Assembly (NCBI RefSeq): GCF_007750395.1
Contig: NZ_CP036281.1
Location: forward strand, 1,637,001-1,701,000
DNA length: 64,000 nucleotides
From: Polystyrenella longa
GTDB lineage: Bacteria > Planctomycetota > Planctomycetia > Planctomycetales > Planctomycetaceae
Direction of reading: 5' to 3'
Position 1 is the first letter of the stretch. Every line of letters starts with the position of its first letter. Positions 19,219 through 28,640 of the stretch are shown here, in pieces. Under the pieces are notes generated by a model. The model had not been told where the DNA came from. It worked only from the letters and a program-made list of their open reading frames with translations, and did not search any database. A program made the translations under genes and the position numbers.

Positions 19219-20178
19219 TCATTTTGGGAGAAGAGCGCGCATGGCCCGGTATTCAAGGCAATAGCGGAGAAGTAAACCTGCCAGAATAAAACTCCCTCCC
19301 CAGACGTCTCGTGCCATGACGGGGATGCTCCAGAGTAACCAGACGAATAACGGATTCAGGATCGGCTCGATCAGGACCAGTAGCGAAGCTTCGCCCGCCG
19401 TTACTCGTTTTAATCCAAACCCGAAAAGCACATACGGCAAGCCGAGTTGTAAAATACCCATGGCGATCGCCAGGTACCAATGAATGGCATCAGGAGCGGT
19501 TGCCCCCGTGAAGAAATTAATGCTGAGTAACCAGGGAAGAACCACCAGGCCACTGATCAAGTTGTTCATGCAGGCGAGATAATAAGGATTATGATTCCGC
19601 AACTGTCGCAATGTCACCACCACTCCGGCATAGGCGACACCGCTGATCAGCGCGAGCAGGTTTCCAATGAGATGCTCAGGACGCATGTCCCAGAAAACGA
19701 ACAGGACAATTCCGAATGCAATCGGAATCAACCCGATTCGATGCGCGCGGGAGAAGGGTTCTTTCAGAAAAACGAGACTCATCAGGGGAGCCCAGATCGC
19801 GCTGGTGCATTGCAGGAAAATCGCAGCTGCCGCCGTGGTGTAAGACATTGCCGTGATAAAGGTGATGTTCATCACGGCAAACGAGAGAACCATCCAGAGC
19901 ATGGGCCGTTCCCAGGTGAACCGGCCGCGCAAGGCGAATGGTAACAGAAACAACCCGGCGAACATGGCTCGGAAACAGGCCAGAAACAGTCCCCGTTCAT
20001 CCGTTGGCATATCGGCAAAAGCAGGCGATTTGACGAAAGCACCGCTGGTGCTCCACATCAACGAAGTCAACAGTATAAAGCTGATCCCGATCCAGCGAGG
20101 TTCAGTCGAGAGTGGAGTTTTAAGTGGGCCAGTCGAAGCAGGCTGTTTCGCCGAGGAGGAATTCATTGGACTTGGCAT
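19219..20178 (-). CDS. EamA/DMT-family transporter
   Basis: This protein of about 319 residues has ten hydrophobic segments arranged as two EamA repeats (first starting GISFILLTSLMWSTSGAFVK, second around LLALISGVAYAGVVV). It is a drug/metabolite transporter superfamily permease; the substrate is unknown. The ATG at 20178 has GGGAAGAG upstream; the GTG at 20193 is the longer alternative and lies inside that site. It is 46 bp downstream of hisA on the same strand and may be the last gene of the aro-his run. Confidence 0.9.
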   Translation of the reverse strand: MPSPMNSSSAKQPASTGPLKTPLSTEPRWIGISFILLTSLMWSTSGAFVKSPAFADMPTDERGLFLACFRAMFAGLFLLPFALRGRFTWERPMLWMVLSFAVMNITFITAMSYTTAAAAIFLQCTSAIWAPLMSLVFLKEPFSRAHRIGLIPIAFGIVLFVFWDMRPEHLIGNLLALISGVAYAGVVVTLRQLRNHNPYYLACMNNLISGLVVLPWLLSINFFTGATAPDAIHWYLAIAMGILQLGLPYVLFGFGLKRVTAGEASLLVLIEPILNPLFVWLLWSIPVMARDVWGGSFILAGLLLRYCLEYRAMRALLPK

Positions 20179-20224
20179 GTATTCTCTTCCCACCCGGCAC
20201 AGCGAGCGAACCTGAAATTGGCCA

Positions 20225-20965
20225 CTATTGACGACTCAGCGCGATTGCTTCTTTCAGATCGAGGCTACCTTCGTAGATCGCCCGGCCGGTAATGACGCCG
20301 ATCAAATTGGAATTCTGTTCGTACAATTTTTTTAGATTGGCGATGTCTTCTATAGTGGTCACGCCACCGGAAGCGATCACAGGCAGACCGAGTTCACAGA
20401 GGGCCAGCATATCGTCCAGGGTTTGCTGGTCGATTCCCTGCATCATACCGTCGTTGGCGATGTTAGTATAAATGACTGCGCCCAAGTCGACTCCTACATA
20501 CAGTTTGGCAAGTTCCAGTGCGGATGTTTCGGAAGTCTCCAGCCAACCGGCGGTTGCGACCATCGAATCCCGGGCATCCAGACCCAGAGCTATTCTGCCC
20601 GGGTATTTGGAAATCATTTCTCTGAACCACTCTGGTTCTTTAAGCGCCTGGGTACCAATGATAGCGCGTTCGACACCAATGTCTTCCAGTACAAGCTTTA
20701 CTCCTGCTTCATCCCGCAGACCTCCGCCAAGTTCGCAGGGAATATCGACTGCTTTCACAATTTTGCGAATCGGTTCAATGTTCACTGGTTTCCCGGCTTT
20801 CGCTCCATCCAAGTCGACCAGGTGCAACCAGTCGGCTCCCATTCCGGCCCACTGTTTTGCCATCTCGGCGGGATCATCGCCGAAGATCGTTTCCTGATTG
20901 TAATCTCCCTGGCGTAAACGGACGCATTTACCATCACGGATATCAATGGCGGGATAGATTTGCAT
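20225..20965 (-). CDS. hisA: Phosphoribosylformimino-AICAR ribotide isomerase HisA
   Basis: This 246-residue TIM barrel carries out the Amadori rearrangement of ProFAR to PRFAR in histidine synthesis. Family marks are [18 protein letters not shown] at the first strand with the catalytic Asp, and [14 protein letters not shown] with the second catalytic Asp. Two phosphate-binding loops are visible (ELGGGLRD and IASGGV). It follows hisH by 87 bp; hisF is not adjacent. Confidence 0.97.
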   Translation of the reverse strand: MQIYPAIDIRDGKCVRLRQGDYNQETIFGDDPAEMAKQWAGMGADWLHLVDLDGAKAGKPVNIEPIRKIVKAVDIPCELGGGLRDEAGVKLVLEDIGVERAIIGTQALKEPEWFREMISKYPGRIALGLDARDSMVATAGWLETSETSALELAKLYVGVDLGAVIYTNIANDGMMQGIDQQTLDDMLALCELGLPVIASGGVTTIEDIANLKKLYEQNSNLIGVITGRAIYEGSLDLKEAIALSRQ

Positions 20966-21052
20966 AGTTCTATTTTCTGATTCAGGGAGTAGTAGATAAG
21001 GGTTGGTACATGTTAAGGTCGGAACAAGGATGCGCGGTGATGTTTAGTGCCA

Positions 21053-21661
21053 TCAAAGATTATTGAAGTTCTCCAGTAATTTCAGGCCGACGAGTTGGCT
21101 TTTTTCCGGGTGGAACTGAGTGGCGAACAGGTTGCCGCGATGTACCATCGAGCAGAAGGGGCGGATGTACTCGGTTCGGGTGGCGATGTCCGATTCTTCC
21201 GCCGGGGCAACATAATAACTGTGAACAAAATAGAAGTGCGCGTCTGCCGGAATACCTTTAAGTAGCGGATTTTCCGTTGGGGTCAGTTCGAGGTCGTTCC
21301 AGCCCATGTGAGGGATTTTATAGCCAGGCTCGTCGGGAAAGCGGACGACTTCTCCGGGTAGAACACTCAGCCCTTCGAATTCTCCACCCTCGTAACTTTT
21401 TTCAAACAGGAGTTGCAGGCCGAGGCAGATTCCCAGAAAAGGTTTATTTGCGGCAATGTGCTGTTTGATCGGATCGATCATTTCCTGTTTGCCCAGTTCG
21501 GCAATCGCATCACGGAAGGCACCGACTCCCGGCAGTACCAGTTTATCGGCACTCGATATCTCCTCGGCCCGACCGCAGATTTCGACTTCGGCACCGATTT
21601 TCTCGAACGCTTTCTGAACGCTCCGCAAGTTTCCCATTCCGTAATCGACGATTTTGATCAT
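21053..21661 (-). CDS. hisH: Imidazole glycerol phosphate synthase, glutaminase subunit HisH
   Basis: This 202-residue class I glutamine amidotransferase supplies ammonia to HisF. The N-terminus [14 protein letters not shown], the nucleophile GICLGLQLL and the His-Glu pair in TQFHPEKS are all present. The start at 21661 is set by that family N-terminus; an open frame extends 37 codons further upstream but without family similarity. It lies in a minus-strand run with aroDE, aroK, prepilin peptidase and hisA. Confidence 0.96.
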   Translation of the reverse strand: MIKIVDYGMGNLRSVQKAFEKIGAEVEICGRAEEISSADKLVLPGVGAFRDAIAELGKQEMIDPIKQHIAANKPFLGICLGLQLLFEKSYEGGEFEGLSVLPGEVVRFPDEPGYKIPHMGWNDLELTPTENPLLKGIPADAHFYFVHSYYVAPAEESDIATRTEYIRPFCSMVHRGNLFATQFHPEKSQLVGLKLLENFNNL

Positions 21662-21817
21662 CAGGCCAATAATTCTTTGCTGTATGGTAAATGACTGAGT
21701 ATTAAATGTGTTTAACAGGCGATGTCTGAATTCAATCGAGACAAGAGGGGTTGAATTAAAACGGATTCTCACAGGAGCAGGACAATCGACCGCTTCACCG
21801 GGTTCGGCCAGCGGTGG

Positions 21818-23125
21818 TCACTTCCAGTGATGTCCCCGTTTCCATTGTTCGTAGTGAAGTCGCCCGCGGCCCGATTCTGTTCCCGGCCAGCGAGTATTCT
21901 GATCGGAGTGCCACTTCCCTTGATTCTGGTCGACCTGCTCGCCCTCAAAATAGTGAAGTTGATCGGCCGATGTCCATTCCCCGGCTGTGATTTCTTCCTC
22001 CAGTGGAATTCCAAACGCCATTTTGGTCAATTGAATCATTTGCAGCAGCAATGCCATCGAGGCGAACATGACCACACCGAGAATCGGAACCAGAATTCCC
22101 ATCTGGAAAAACTCTTCCATTCCAGGCCATATATACTGCCAACCGAACAACAGCACAACCGTCCCCAAGGCAAGGTAGGGCCCGTAAGGAATCGCGGCTT
22201 CTCCGTGAAAGATACGGACGAACAACGCCATTCCCGCACCACAGAAGGGGGCGAGAAAGAAGACGACTACGCTTGCCTGCCAGCCGATGAAACTTCCGAT
22301 CATGGCCATCAGAATCACGTCACCGAATCCCATCGCTTCGCGACGAAGTACCCAGCCACCGATGATGCGTACACCCCACACGATCGCACCACCGACCGCC
22401 CATCCGACCAGACTGGTGATTAAGCCGGGCAGGGAGGAGTCTGAACGGATCCAATCTGGTATTGCGGCGCCATGCAACCAGGGATCCATCCACAGGGGGA
22501 GAAATTCGGCCCAGAGATTGAGTGTGTCCGGGCTCTGAAACCAGACGGGAAACAGATATGCCCGCTGCAACATCCAACCACCAAGGACCCCGAAGATCAT
22601 CGCGGGGACCGTACAACCATCGGGAATAATCTGCCAGTCGAAGTCGATGAAAGTTGCGACAACCAAGGCTTCGATCATTACGATCAGGTAGAGATACCAC
22701 AGGTGCAACCAGAAAGCAGGGGTTAGGTATTCGAGCTTAGTTGCCTCTGGAAGACTAAAACCCCAGGGAGAAGAATATAGTCCCGAGGACATAATATCTT
22801 CCCCCGCTCCGCTGGGAATCATAAACCAATACAGTCCCGCGACCAGTAAGCCGTTCAGAATTTCAACGAATGCTTCCCGCTTCGGTTTCTTACGCAGAGA
22901 GCCAGATACCAGCCCTCCGGCGATAGGAATGTTTTCTTTCCTCCAGAACCGACGTGAAGACTGTTTATATATTGTAGTTCCCGGACAGACTGCTTTCAGT
23001 TGGTCCAGTAATTGTTCATGTCGCCAGAACTGGTCGATACACAAATTCAAAAATCGTCCCAGTACTGCGCCCATTAGAAACAGCACAGGCAGCAGGAAAC
23101 CCATCGGTAATCCAAACAATGTCAC
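21818..23125 (-). CDS. Prepilin peptidase (A24 family)
   Basis: This 435-residue polytopic membrane aspartic protease cleaves type IV pilin-like leader peptides. The two catalytic aspartates sit in ATFIDFDWQIIPD and in MGFGDVILMAMIG, the A24 signature. Its N-terminal cytoplasmic loop lacks the two CxxC zinc pairs of PilD and contains basic stretches instead (RRFWRKEN, LRKKPKREAF). A 90-residue insert between TM segments makes it longer than typical (about 250-300). The start overlaps the aroK stop by 4 bp, so it is translationally coupled to a shikimate gene. A C-terminal hydrophilic tail of about 65 residues follows the last helix. Confidence 0.9.
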   Translation of the reverse strand: MTLFGLPMGFLLPVLFLMGAVLGRFLNLCIDQFWRHEQLLDQLKAVCPGTTIYKQSSRRFWRKENIPIAGGLVSGSLRKKPKREAFVEILNGLLVAGLYWFMIPSGAGEDIMSSGLYSSPWGFSLPEATKLEYLTPAFWLHLWYLYLIVMIEALVVATFIDFDWQIIPDGCTVPAMIFGVLGGWMLQRAYLFPVWFQSPDTLNLWAEFLPLWMDPWLHGAAIPDWIRSDSSLPGLITSLVGWAVGGAIVWGVRIIGGWVLRREAMGFGDVILMAMIGSFIGWQASVVVFFLAPFCGAGMALFVRIFHGEAAIPYGPYLALGTVVLLFGWQYIWPGMEEFFQMGILVPILGVVMFASMALLLQMIQLTKMAFGIPLEEEITAGEWTSADQLHYFEGEQVDQNQGKWHSDQNTRWPGTESGRGRLHYEQWKRGHHWK

Positions 23126-23682
23126 GAGAGGTTTCCCTTATCCTGTTCTGAGTGTTTGTGCTGCTGTTGCTCTGTAATCACTTGTTCGATTTTACGGGCG
23201 ATCTGTTCGGGAGACGATGCCGCCGCATCGATGATCACTGTCGCCGTCTCCCGGTAGAGCGGTTCCCGCTGTTCTAAAACTTCCGCGACTTCAGCACTGA
23301 TCGACTTTCCTGTCAGGCTCGGACGCTGTGACTGGCTGAGGGCATCGGCTTCGATCCGTTCCGCCAACGTTTCCGCTGGAGCGTTCAACCAGACGACTGG
23401 CCCGGATGCTTGCATATCCGTACGAGTTTGTTCGTTTAGGATCGCGCCTCCACCAGAGGCTAAAATGAGTTGATCCTGTTGTAATAATTGGTGAATGGTT
23501 TCTCGTTCCCGCTGGCGGAAGCCTGGCTCTCCTTCAGTATCAAAAATCTCTTTGATTGATTGACCGGCATTCTGTTCGATCACGACATCCGCATCGATCC
23601 AATCCCAACCGAGACGTTCGGCCAGTAATCGCGCAACCGATGTTTTGCCGCATCCGCGATATCCGATCAACGTGATAACCAA
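23122..23682 (-). CDS. aroK: Shikimate kinase
   Basis: This 186-residue P-loop kinase makes shikimate 3-phosphate. It shows Walker A GYRGCGKTSVAR, the shikimate-binding DADVVIE and FRQRE, and the GGGAIL loop. It lies 114 bp after aroDE and overlaps the prepilin peptidase gene by ATGA. Confidence 0.96.
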   Translation of the reverse strand: MVITLIGYRGCGKTSVARLLAERLGWDWIDADVVIEQNAGQSIKEIFDTEGEPGFRQRERETIHQLLQQDQLILASGGGAILNEQTRTDMQASGPVVWLNAPAETLAERIEADALSQSQRPSLTGKSISAEVAEVLEQREPLYRETATVIIDAAASSPEQIARKIEQVITEQQQHKHSEQDKGNLS

Positions 23683-23796
23683 GGCTGATGATATCCCGAA
23701 AAGAGTTGGACTAGTAAAATGGATCTGGGTAACTGCGAGAGTGGAACGCCAATCTCGCCTTATTACAGAAGTGAAAGGTCATTACAGAAGTGAAAA

Positions 23797-25281
23797 TCAA
23801 TTGATTGCAGAAATACTTTTCCGAAGTGCCTCGCGCATGCTCTCCAATGGTGCTTCGCTCTGGGTAAAACGTTCGTATTGCAGAGCCGCCTGCCGCACAA
23901 ACATCTCCAAGCCAGAGGCGGTATGGCAGTTGTGATTGCGAGCGTCTTTCAAGAGCAGGGTGTTTTCCGGATTGTAAATCGTATCGAAGACCAGCATGCC
24001 ATCCCTAAGCCAGTGTGAATTAAAAGGAGTTTCATCCATATGGGGGAACATACCGATGGGTGTGCAGTTGACAAGAATATCAGCCGTTTGTGCTCCCCGG
24101 TTTTCCCAGGTGACGTGCCGACAGCCCAATTCCTGCGCGAGATGCTCGCCTCGTTTGTTAGTCCTGTTGGTGATCGTTACTGCACAACCAGCTTTGATCA
24201 AACCATGAGTAATGGCGCGGGAAACACCCCCGGCTCCTAATACTAAAGCGGTTTTTCCTTGCAGGTTGGTATCCCCTTTTCCTTCGGCCAGGCCCTGTCG
24301 AATCGTAGCCAGGGCGGCATCATAATCGGTGTTGGACGCACGCCAGCGATTGGAGGCGTCCCGGTACCACGTGTTCGCGGCACCGACAGTCTTGCAGGTC
24401 TCGTCCGGGAAGTCACAGTATTCAACACAGGCCTCTTTGTGGGGAATGGTGATGCTGTATCCCTGGATTTGCAACCATTCAAAAGCTCGCAACGTATCGA
24501 GTAAGTCGTCCGATGGGATTCGAAAAGGAACATAAACATTGTTCAGCTTTTCATGCTCGAATGCAGCATTATGAATGAGGGGGCTCTTACTATGTGCAAT
24601 CGGATCGCCGATGACGGCAAAGACTTTTGTGCCAAAGTTGATTTTGTCGTAGCGGTAAACATTCTTCATTTCTTTGAATGAAATCTGCCCCGGTGCGAGT
24701 TCGCGGTCTTCGCTGAAACTGGCATAAGTGAATGGGGAACCGTACTTCGCGCACAAGATCCGACTCGCCGTACCAAATTCTCCCATACAGAATCCCACGG
24801 TGGGAACGGGAGCGGCGGCGACGAGTTTTAAAACACGAACAATATCGGCCGGAGTATTGGCCATCGTCACCAGCTTGACGATATCCGGATCGAGTCGACA
24901 CATCCGCTGATGGATCTCTTCAAGGTCTTCGGGAGTCTCTTCGAAATTGTGGTGACTGACAATTCGTTTCGTTTTACCATACCGGGGAATACTGCCAGCG
25001 ATGTCGTCTTCCAGATCGATGTAATCGACTTCCGCGACAATCGCGGCCCGCAGGATCGCCTGACGTTGTTCTTCCGTACCGCGCCAGCGGCCGTAATCGA
25101 CGGTGCGTCGGCAGGTCGCGACAATGGGAGTCGGGCGATCGGCAAGCAACCGAGTGAGATCAGGCTCTTTGCCAAGCCAGTCCAGGCGATACTCCACCAG
25201 CTCCGCTCCTTGCTCGGCGAGCTGCTGGTGTTCGGCGATCATCTTTTTATGTCGGGTCCGACCGATACTAACGCAAATCAT
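23797..25281 (-). CDS. aroDE: Bifunctional 3-dehydroquinate dehydratase / shikimate dehydrogenase
   Basis: This 494-residue fusion covers two consecutive steps of the shikimate pathway. Residues 1 to about 215 are a type I dehydroquinase TIM barrel, with EYRLDWL, the Schiff-base lysine in DIVKLVTMAN, and the VSHHNFEET histidines. Residues about 220-494 are a shikimate dehydrogenase with FAVIGDPIAHSKSPLIHN, the catalytic-Lys motif ITIPHKE, and the nucleotide-binding VLGAGGVSRAI. Type I AroD-AroE fusions are known in plants and some bacteria. It is the first gene of the minus-strand aro-his run. Confidence 0.96.
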   Translation of the reverse strand: MICVSIGRTRHKKMIAEHQQLAEQGAELVEYRLDWLGKEPDLTRLLADRPTPIVATCRRTVDYGRWRGTEEQRQAILRAAIVAEVDYIDLEDDIAGSIPRYGKTKRIVSHHNFEETPEDLEEIHQRMCRLDPDIVKLVTMANTPADIVRVLKLVAAAPVPTVGFCMGEFGTASRILCAKYGSPFTYASFSEDRELAPGQISFKEMKNVYRYDKINFGTKVFAVIGDPIAHSKSPLIHNAAFEHEKLNNVYVPFRIPSDDLLDTLRAFEWLQIQGYSITIPHKEACVEYCDFPDETCKTVGAANTWYRDASNRWRASNTDYDAALATIRQGLAEGKGDTNLQGKTALVLGAGGVSRAITHGLIKAGCAVTITNRTNKRGEHLAQELGCRHVTWENRGAQTADILVNCTPIGMFPHMDETPFNSHWLRDGMLVFDTIYNPENTLLLKDARNHNCHTASGLEMFVRQAALQYERFTQSEAPLESMREALRKSISAIN

Positions 25282-25724
25282 GGTGCTTCATTACCTGCTT
25301 CCGATCGTTTTTGGTCGGGAAACAGAAACTTTCTTAATCTAGCTGAATCGAATTCGGGCTATCCAGGTTCTGAAGTAGCTGGATGTCGATCTCTATACGG
25401 ACGACGTTAACATGAACGTCGTATTGAATGACTTATTTTGACTCTTTTCCATCTTCGGACGGAGAGCCGCAGGTGAGGATTTTAGAATTCACATTGTAAG
25501 AAGGAAACCGGGATAAAACACCTCACAAACCGGATTCCTGTAGAGCGGAACAGCAATTCAGCCCAGCGGGAGCAGGCAGAGGAGTCGGTTACAGCACGAC
25601 TGAGAGATGACTGGGGAGGTTCGGCTCGTTACACTGGCAGAATGACCCCTGTTCAGACATTCCGGTGCGTTTCCTTCCGGATAAACTGTTCGTTCTTCAC
25701 ACTGAATATAGGCGACCGTTAACC
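25282..25724. other. Divergent intergenic region with a strong dyad
   Basis: This spacer separates aroDE from the H4MPT biosynthesis pair. It holds a perfect 8-bp inverted repeat with a 6-bp spacer (ACGACGTT-AACATG-AACGTCGT, 25401-25422), a fair operator candidate. No gene was found. Confidence 0.45.
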
Positions 25725-26321
25725 ATGATTCTCGAAGGGATCGTCACCACCCAGAATGAGTCCGACGAAGTGAACGTCGCTGCCATGGGGCCGATTATTG
25801 GTGAGGGCTTCCAATCGTTGTTACTCCGTCCCTTTCAATCGACGCTGACATACCAGAATTTGAAGGTTCAACCAGCGGGCGTCTTTCATATTGTTGACGA
25901 TGTCGAATTGCTGGTGCGTGCAGCGCTGAATCTGTTTGAAAATCCTCCCGAACTCCTTCCCGCCGAGCAGATTCGGGGATCGATACTGGCCGGGAGTTGT
26001 CGCTGGTATGAATTTCAAGTTCGGGAACTGGACGACAGCCGCGATCGGACGGAGATTCAGGTTGACATTGTGCATACCGGTGAGCGACGACATTTCCTCG
26101 GTTTCAATCGTGCGAAACATGCCGTCATTGAATATGCCATTCTCGCCTCGCGGCTGTTCATGTTGCAAGAAGAAGAAGTCTTTGCGAAGTATCAGGAATT
26201 CCTGACGATACTGGAGAAGACCGGGGGACCACAGGAATCGCTGGCGTTTGAGTTGGTGACTGATTATGTGATAAAACAGTGGCCCCATTTCCAGCAAGCA
26301 ATAGCCTCTTCTCGGACTTAA
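25725..26321 (+). CDS. DUF447 protein, H4MPT-associated flavoprotein-like
   Basis: This protein of about 198 residues starts MILEGIVTTQNESDEVNVAAMGPI, the opening of DUF447, a family of archaea, methylotrophs and planctomycetes with a flavin-binding split-barrel-like fold. In methylotrophs such genes sit with tetrahydromethanopterin C1 genes and are needed for making or using the cofactor; the exact step is not settled. The beta-RFAP synthase gene follows after 19 bp, so the two form an operon. The ATG at 25725 matches the family start better than an in-frame ATG at 25665. Confidence 0.85.
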   Translation: MILEGIVTTQNESDEVNVAAMGPIIGEGFQSLLLRPFQSTLTYQNLKVQPAGVFHIVDDVELLVRAALNLFENPPELLPAEQIRGSILAGSCRWYEFQVRELDDSRDRTEIQVDIVHTGERRHFLGFNRAKHAVIEYAILASRLFMLQEEEVFAKYQEFLTILEKTGGPQESLAFELVTDYVIKQWPHFQQAIASSRT

Positions 26322-26340
26322 TCGCTCAAGATCGACCCCT

Positions 26341-27381
26341 ATGTCCCCATTGCCCCTAAGTACACCGAATATCCCTCCGGCGCTGACCTTGAAAACTGGT
26401 TCTCGACTGCATTTTGGACCGCTGTCGTATCGACCACAGTCGGGACGACATTTCGGTGGGTGCGGCCTCATGATTTCCGAACCCGGAATCGAAATTCGCG
26501 TTCAGGTAGCAACCGAAGATGAAGTCACTGTGCGGAAAGTGACTGAAATCGACGATGGCGCTGGCTTAGATGTTCCGGGCGATATGCCGACTCGCGTAAT
26601 CCGATTCGTCACTCGATTTCGCGAATACTTTCAGGATCAGTTTTCAGTTCCTCCGACAAAGATCGAAGTACGGCAGGCCATTGCCTCGCATGTGGGGCTG
26701 GGATCAGGAACGCAACTCGCCTTGGCAGTGGGGCAGTCGCTCGCCATTCTCTCCGGTCAGTCCGGATTAACGGTGCAGGAAATCGCCCGAGCCATGGGCC
26801 GCGGAGCCCGGTCGGCGATTGGGATCAATGGTTTTCAGCGCGGCGGTTTGTTTGTTGACGGCGGTAAACGAACATCCAATGAACTCGGAACGCCGATCAC
26901 TCGGTTGGAATTGCCAAACGAATGGTATTTTCTCATTGTCCGTCCTCTTTCCGTTTCGGGACTTCATGGAGAGGAAGAAAAAGCGGCTTTTGATCAACTG
27001 GGACCAATGCCCGAATCGACCACGGCGCGCTTGTGCCAGACATTGGTGATGGACCTGCTCCCCTCCATTGTCAGCGAAGATTATCCCGCGGCCAGCGAGG
27101 CGTTGTATACTTATGGTGCGCTGGCGGGAGAATTCTTCGCGCCACTGCAGGGAGGGATTTTTGCCAGTCCGCAGATGAATAAACTGGCGACCCTGTTACA
27201 GAGTGAGCAAATTCGAGGCGTCGGACAATCCTCGTGGGGACCGACCTTGTTCGCCCTCATGCCGAACCGCGAGACCGCCGAACTCTGGAGAGATCGTCTG
27301 CGGAAGGAAGATGTTGGGCAAGGCGTCCTGATTCAAATAGGGGAACCCCTCCAGCATGGTGCTGTCCTTGAATTCGAGTGA
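26341..27381 (+). CDS. Beta-ribofuranosylaminobenzene 5'-phosphate synthase family (H4MPT biosynthesis)
   Basis: This 346-residue GHMP-kinase-fold protein catalyses the committed step of methanopterin synthesis, joining 4-hydroxybenzoate or 4-aminobenzoate to PRPP-derived ribose phosphate. Family marks are SRLHFGPLSYRPQSGRHFGG at the N-terminus, the GHMP loop ASHVGLGSGTQLALAVG, and RSAIGINGFQRGGLFVDGG. With DUF447 upstream and fae at 42438 it shows that the host makes H4MPT for formaldehyde oxidation. Its last 186 bp overlap the antisense anti-sigma-like gene. Confidence 0.92.
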   Translation: MSPLPLSTPNIPPALTLKTGSRLHFGPLSYRPQSGRHFGGCGLMISEPGIEIRVQVATEDEVTVRKVTEIDDGAGLDVPGDMPTRVIRFVTRFREYFQDQFSVPPTKIEVRQAIASHVGLGSGTQLALAVGQSLAILSGQSGLTVQEIARAMGRGARSAIGINGFQRGGLFVDGGKRTSNELGTPITRLELPNEWYFLIVRPLSVSGLHGEEEKAAFDQLGPMPESTTARLCQTLVMDLLPSIVSEDYPAASEALYTYGALAGEFFAPLQGGIFASPQMNKLATLLQSEQIRGVGQSSWGPTLFALMPNRETAELWRDRLRKEDVGQGVLIQIGEPLQHGAVLEFE

Positions 27382-28053
27382 TCGATCAGGGGCTCTCAAT
27401 TTGCCTGCTTCACCTGGCCCAATTTCACCTGGTAATGTGCGGCTTTCCACCTCCCGCGGCATGGTCTCGTGGCATTTCAAACAACTTTGAATCAGTTGTT
27501 CTGCCGACAATGAGTTGGATTCCAATGATGCCAGTTGTTCGATTTCGGATTTGTCCTGAGCCAACCACAAACATTTCTCTTTGGCGAGAACAGGCACTAA
27601 GTTGGCTTGATTCTCTGGGGCGGAATTGGACATCAGCGCCAGTGTAAACCGCCCTCCAACCAGAAAGCAGGCGACCAGCAAGAGCAGGGTGACCGCTGGA
27701 AAGGCGCGGCTCCGTTGACGCGGCAGGATGTGGACGCCGGGCGACACAGAACTGGGCCGTAACTGTTGAGCGGCATCGTCCGCGATGCGGATCACTTCTT
27801 CCGCCTTGGTGGACAGTGAAGTGGGGTCGAAGTCACCCGAGAACGCGAAATCTTCCGGGTTGATTACATAGGAAGAGGATTCGGTTTCGGTATCCGTCTG
27901 CTGCAACGATTCGAGAGCAGGTGCGAGAACATCCTGCATCTGGCGACAGCGCGGGCAGAAACGAAGATGCTGTTCCAATTCGACAGATTCACTTCGCAGT
28001 GAATTTGTTCCGGCGGGACGAGTCATGGCTTCGAAGGCTTGGTCGCAGTTCAT
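27196..28053 (-). CDS. Anti-sigma-factor-like membrane protein
   Basis: This 285-residue protein has an N-terminal zinc-finger-like segment (MNCDQAFEAM, then HLRFCPRCRQM, the H-x3-C-x2-C of anti-sigma factors), a transmembrane helix (AVTLLLLVACFLVGGRFTLALM, about 120-140) and an outer domain with a CLKCHE motif resembling a heme c site. Its start overlaps the ECF sigma stop by ATGA. It most likely tethers and silences that sigma factor. The last 61 codons run antisense into the beta-RFAP synthase gene, which is unusual; the tail (GGLAVRHEGEQGRSPRG) could be a read-through extension. Confidence 0.7.
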   Translation of the reverse strand: MNCDQAFEAMTRPAGTNSLRSESVELEQHLRFCPRCRQMQDVLAPALESLQQTDTETESSSYVINPEDFAFSGDFDPTSLSTKAEEVIRIADDAAQQLRPSSVSPGVHILPRQRSRAFPAVTLLLLVACFLVGGRFTLALMSNSAPENQANLVPVLAKEKCLWLAQDKSEIEQLASLESNSLSAEQLIQSCLKCHETMPREVESRTLPGEIGPGEAGKLRAPDRSLEFKDSTMLEGFPYLNQDALPNIFLPQTISPEFGGLAVRHEGEQGRSPRGLSDASNLLTL

Positions 28054-28640
28054 ACCTCGCCCTCCTCAACTGTCTGGAGAATATCGGCCAGTTTAATGAG
28101 CCCTGTTTTGACGCGTCTCTTGGCGCCACTCAAGCTGCAATTCATAGTTCGTGAAATCTCTTCGTAAGGAAGCTCACCATAAAACCGGAGTCGGATGGCA
28201 TCGGCCTGCGGTTCGGGAAGTTGTGTCAACGACTGGATGATCTGCTGACGTCGTTCCTGCAATAATAATAACGTGAGTCCATTTTCCTCGGTGATCGTTC
28301 CGGGAAAAGAAGCATTTGCAAAAAGGTTCTGGTCAACATACTGAATAGGCTTCTGACGCCATTGTCGTTTTAGTTCCCGCCGGCAAAGGTTCAACAGGAT
28401 AGTCCAGACCCAGGTGCTGAAAGAAAACTCGGAGTTATAACTTTCACGAGAACCGTAGACAGCAATAAATGTTTCCTGAACAACATCTTCCGCTGCCTGT
28501 CGGTGAAGTAGCTTACTCCAGGCGACGCGGAACAGAGGTTGATAATACCGCTGCATCAGCATTTCCAACCGACCTTTTTGACCGGCGCACAATTCCGCCA
28601 TCAATTCCGCGTCGGTGATCTCTTGATTGTAAACATCCAT
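28050..28640 (-). CDS. ECF sigma factor
   Basis: This 196-residue sigma-70-family factor shows region 2 (LFRVAWSKLLHRQAAEDVVQETFIAV, the -10-binding helix) and region 4 (LPEPQADAIRLRFYGELPYEEISRTMNCSLSGAKRRVKTGL, the -35-binding helix-turn-helix). It is translationally coupled to the anti-sigma-like gene. The signal and regulon are unknown. Confidence 0.93.
   Translation of the reverse strand: MDVYNQEITDAELMAELCAGQKGRLEMLMQRYYQPLFRVAWSKLLHRQAAEDVVQETFIAVYGSRESYNSEFSFSTWVWTILLNLCRRELKRQWRQKPIQYVDQNLFANASFPGTITEENGLTLLLLQERRQQIIQSLTQLPEPQADAIRLRFYGELPYEEISRTMNCSLSGAKRRVKTGLIKLADILQTVEEGEV

Noticed and set aside
21662-21772. N-terminal extension of HisH
   Set aside because: The 37 extra codons have no similarity to the family, which starts at the [11 protein letters not shown] segment.
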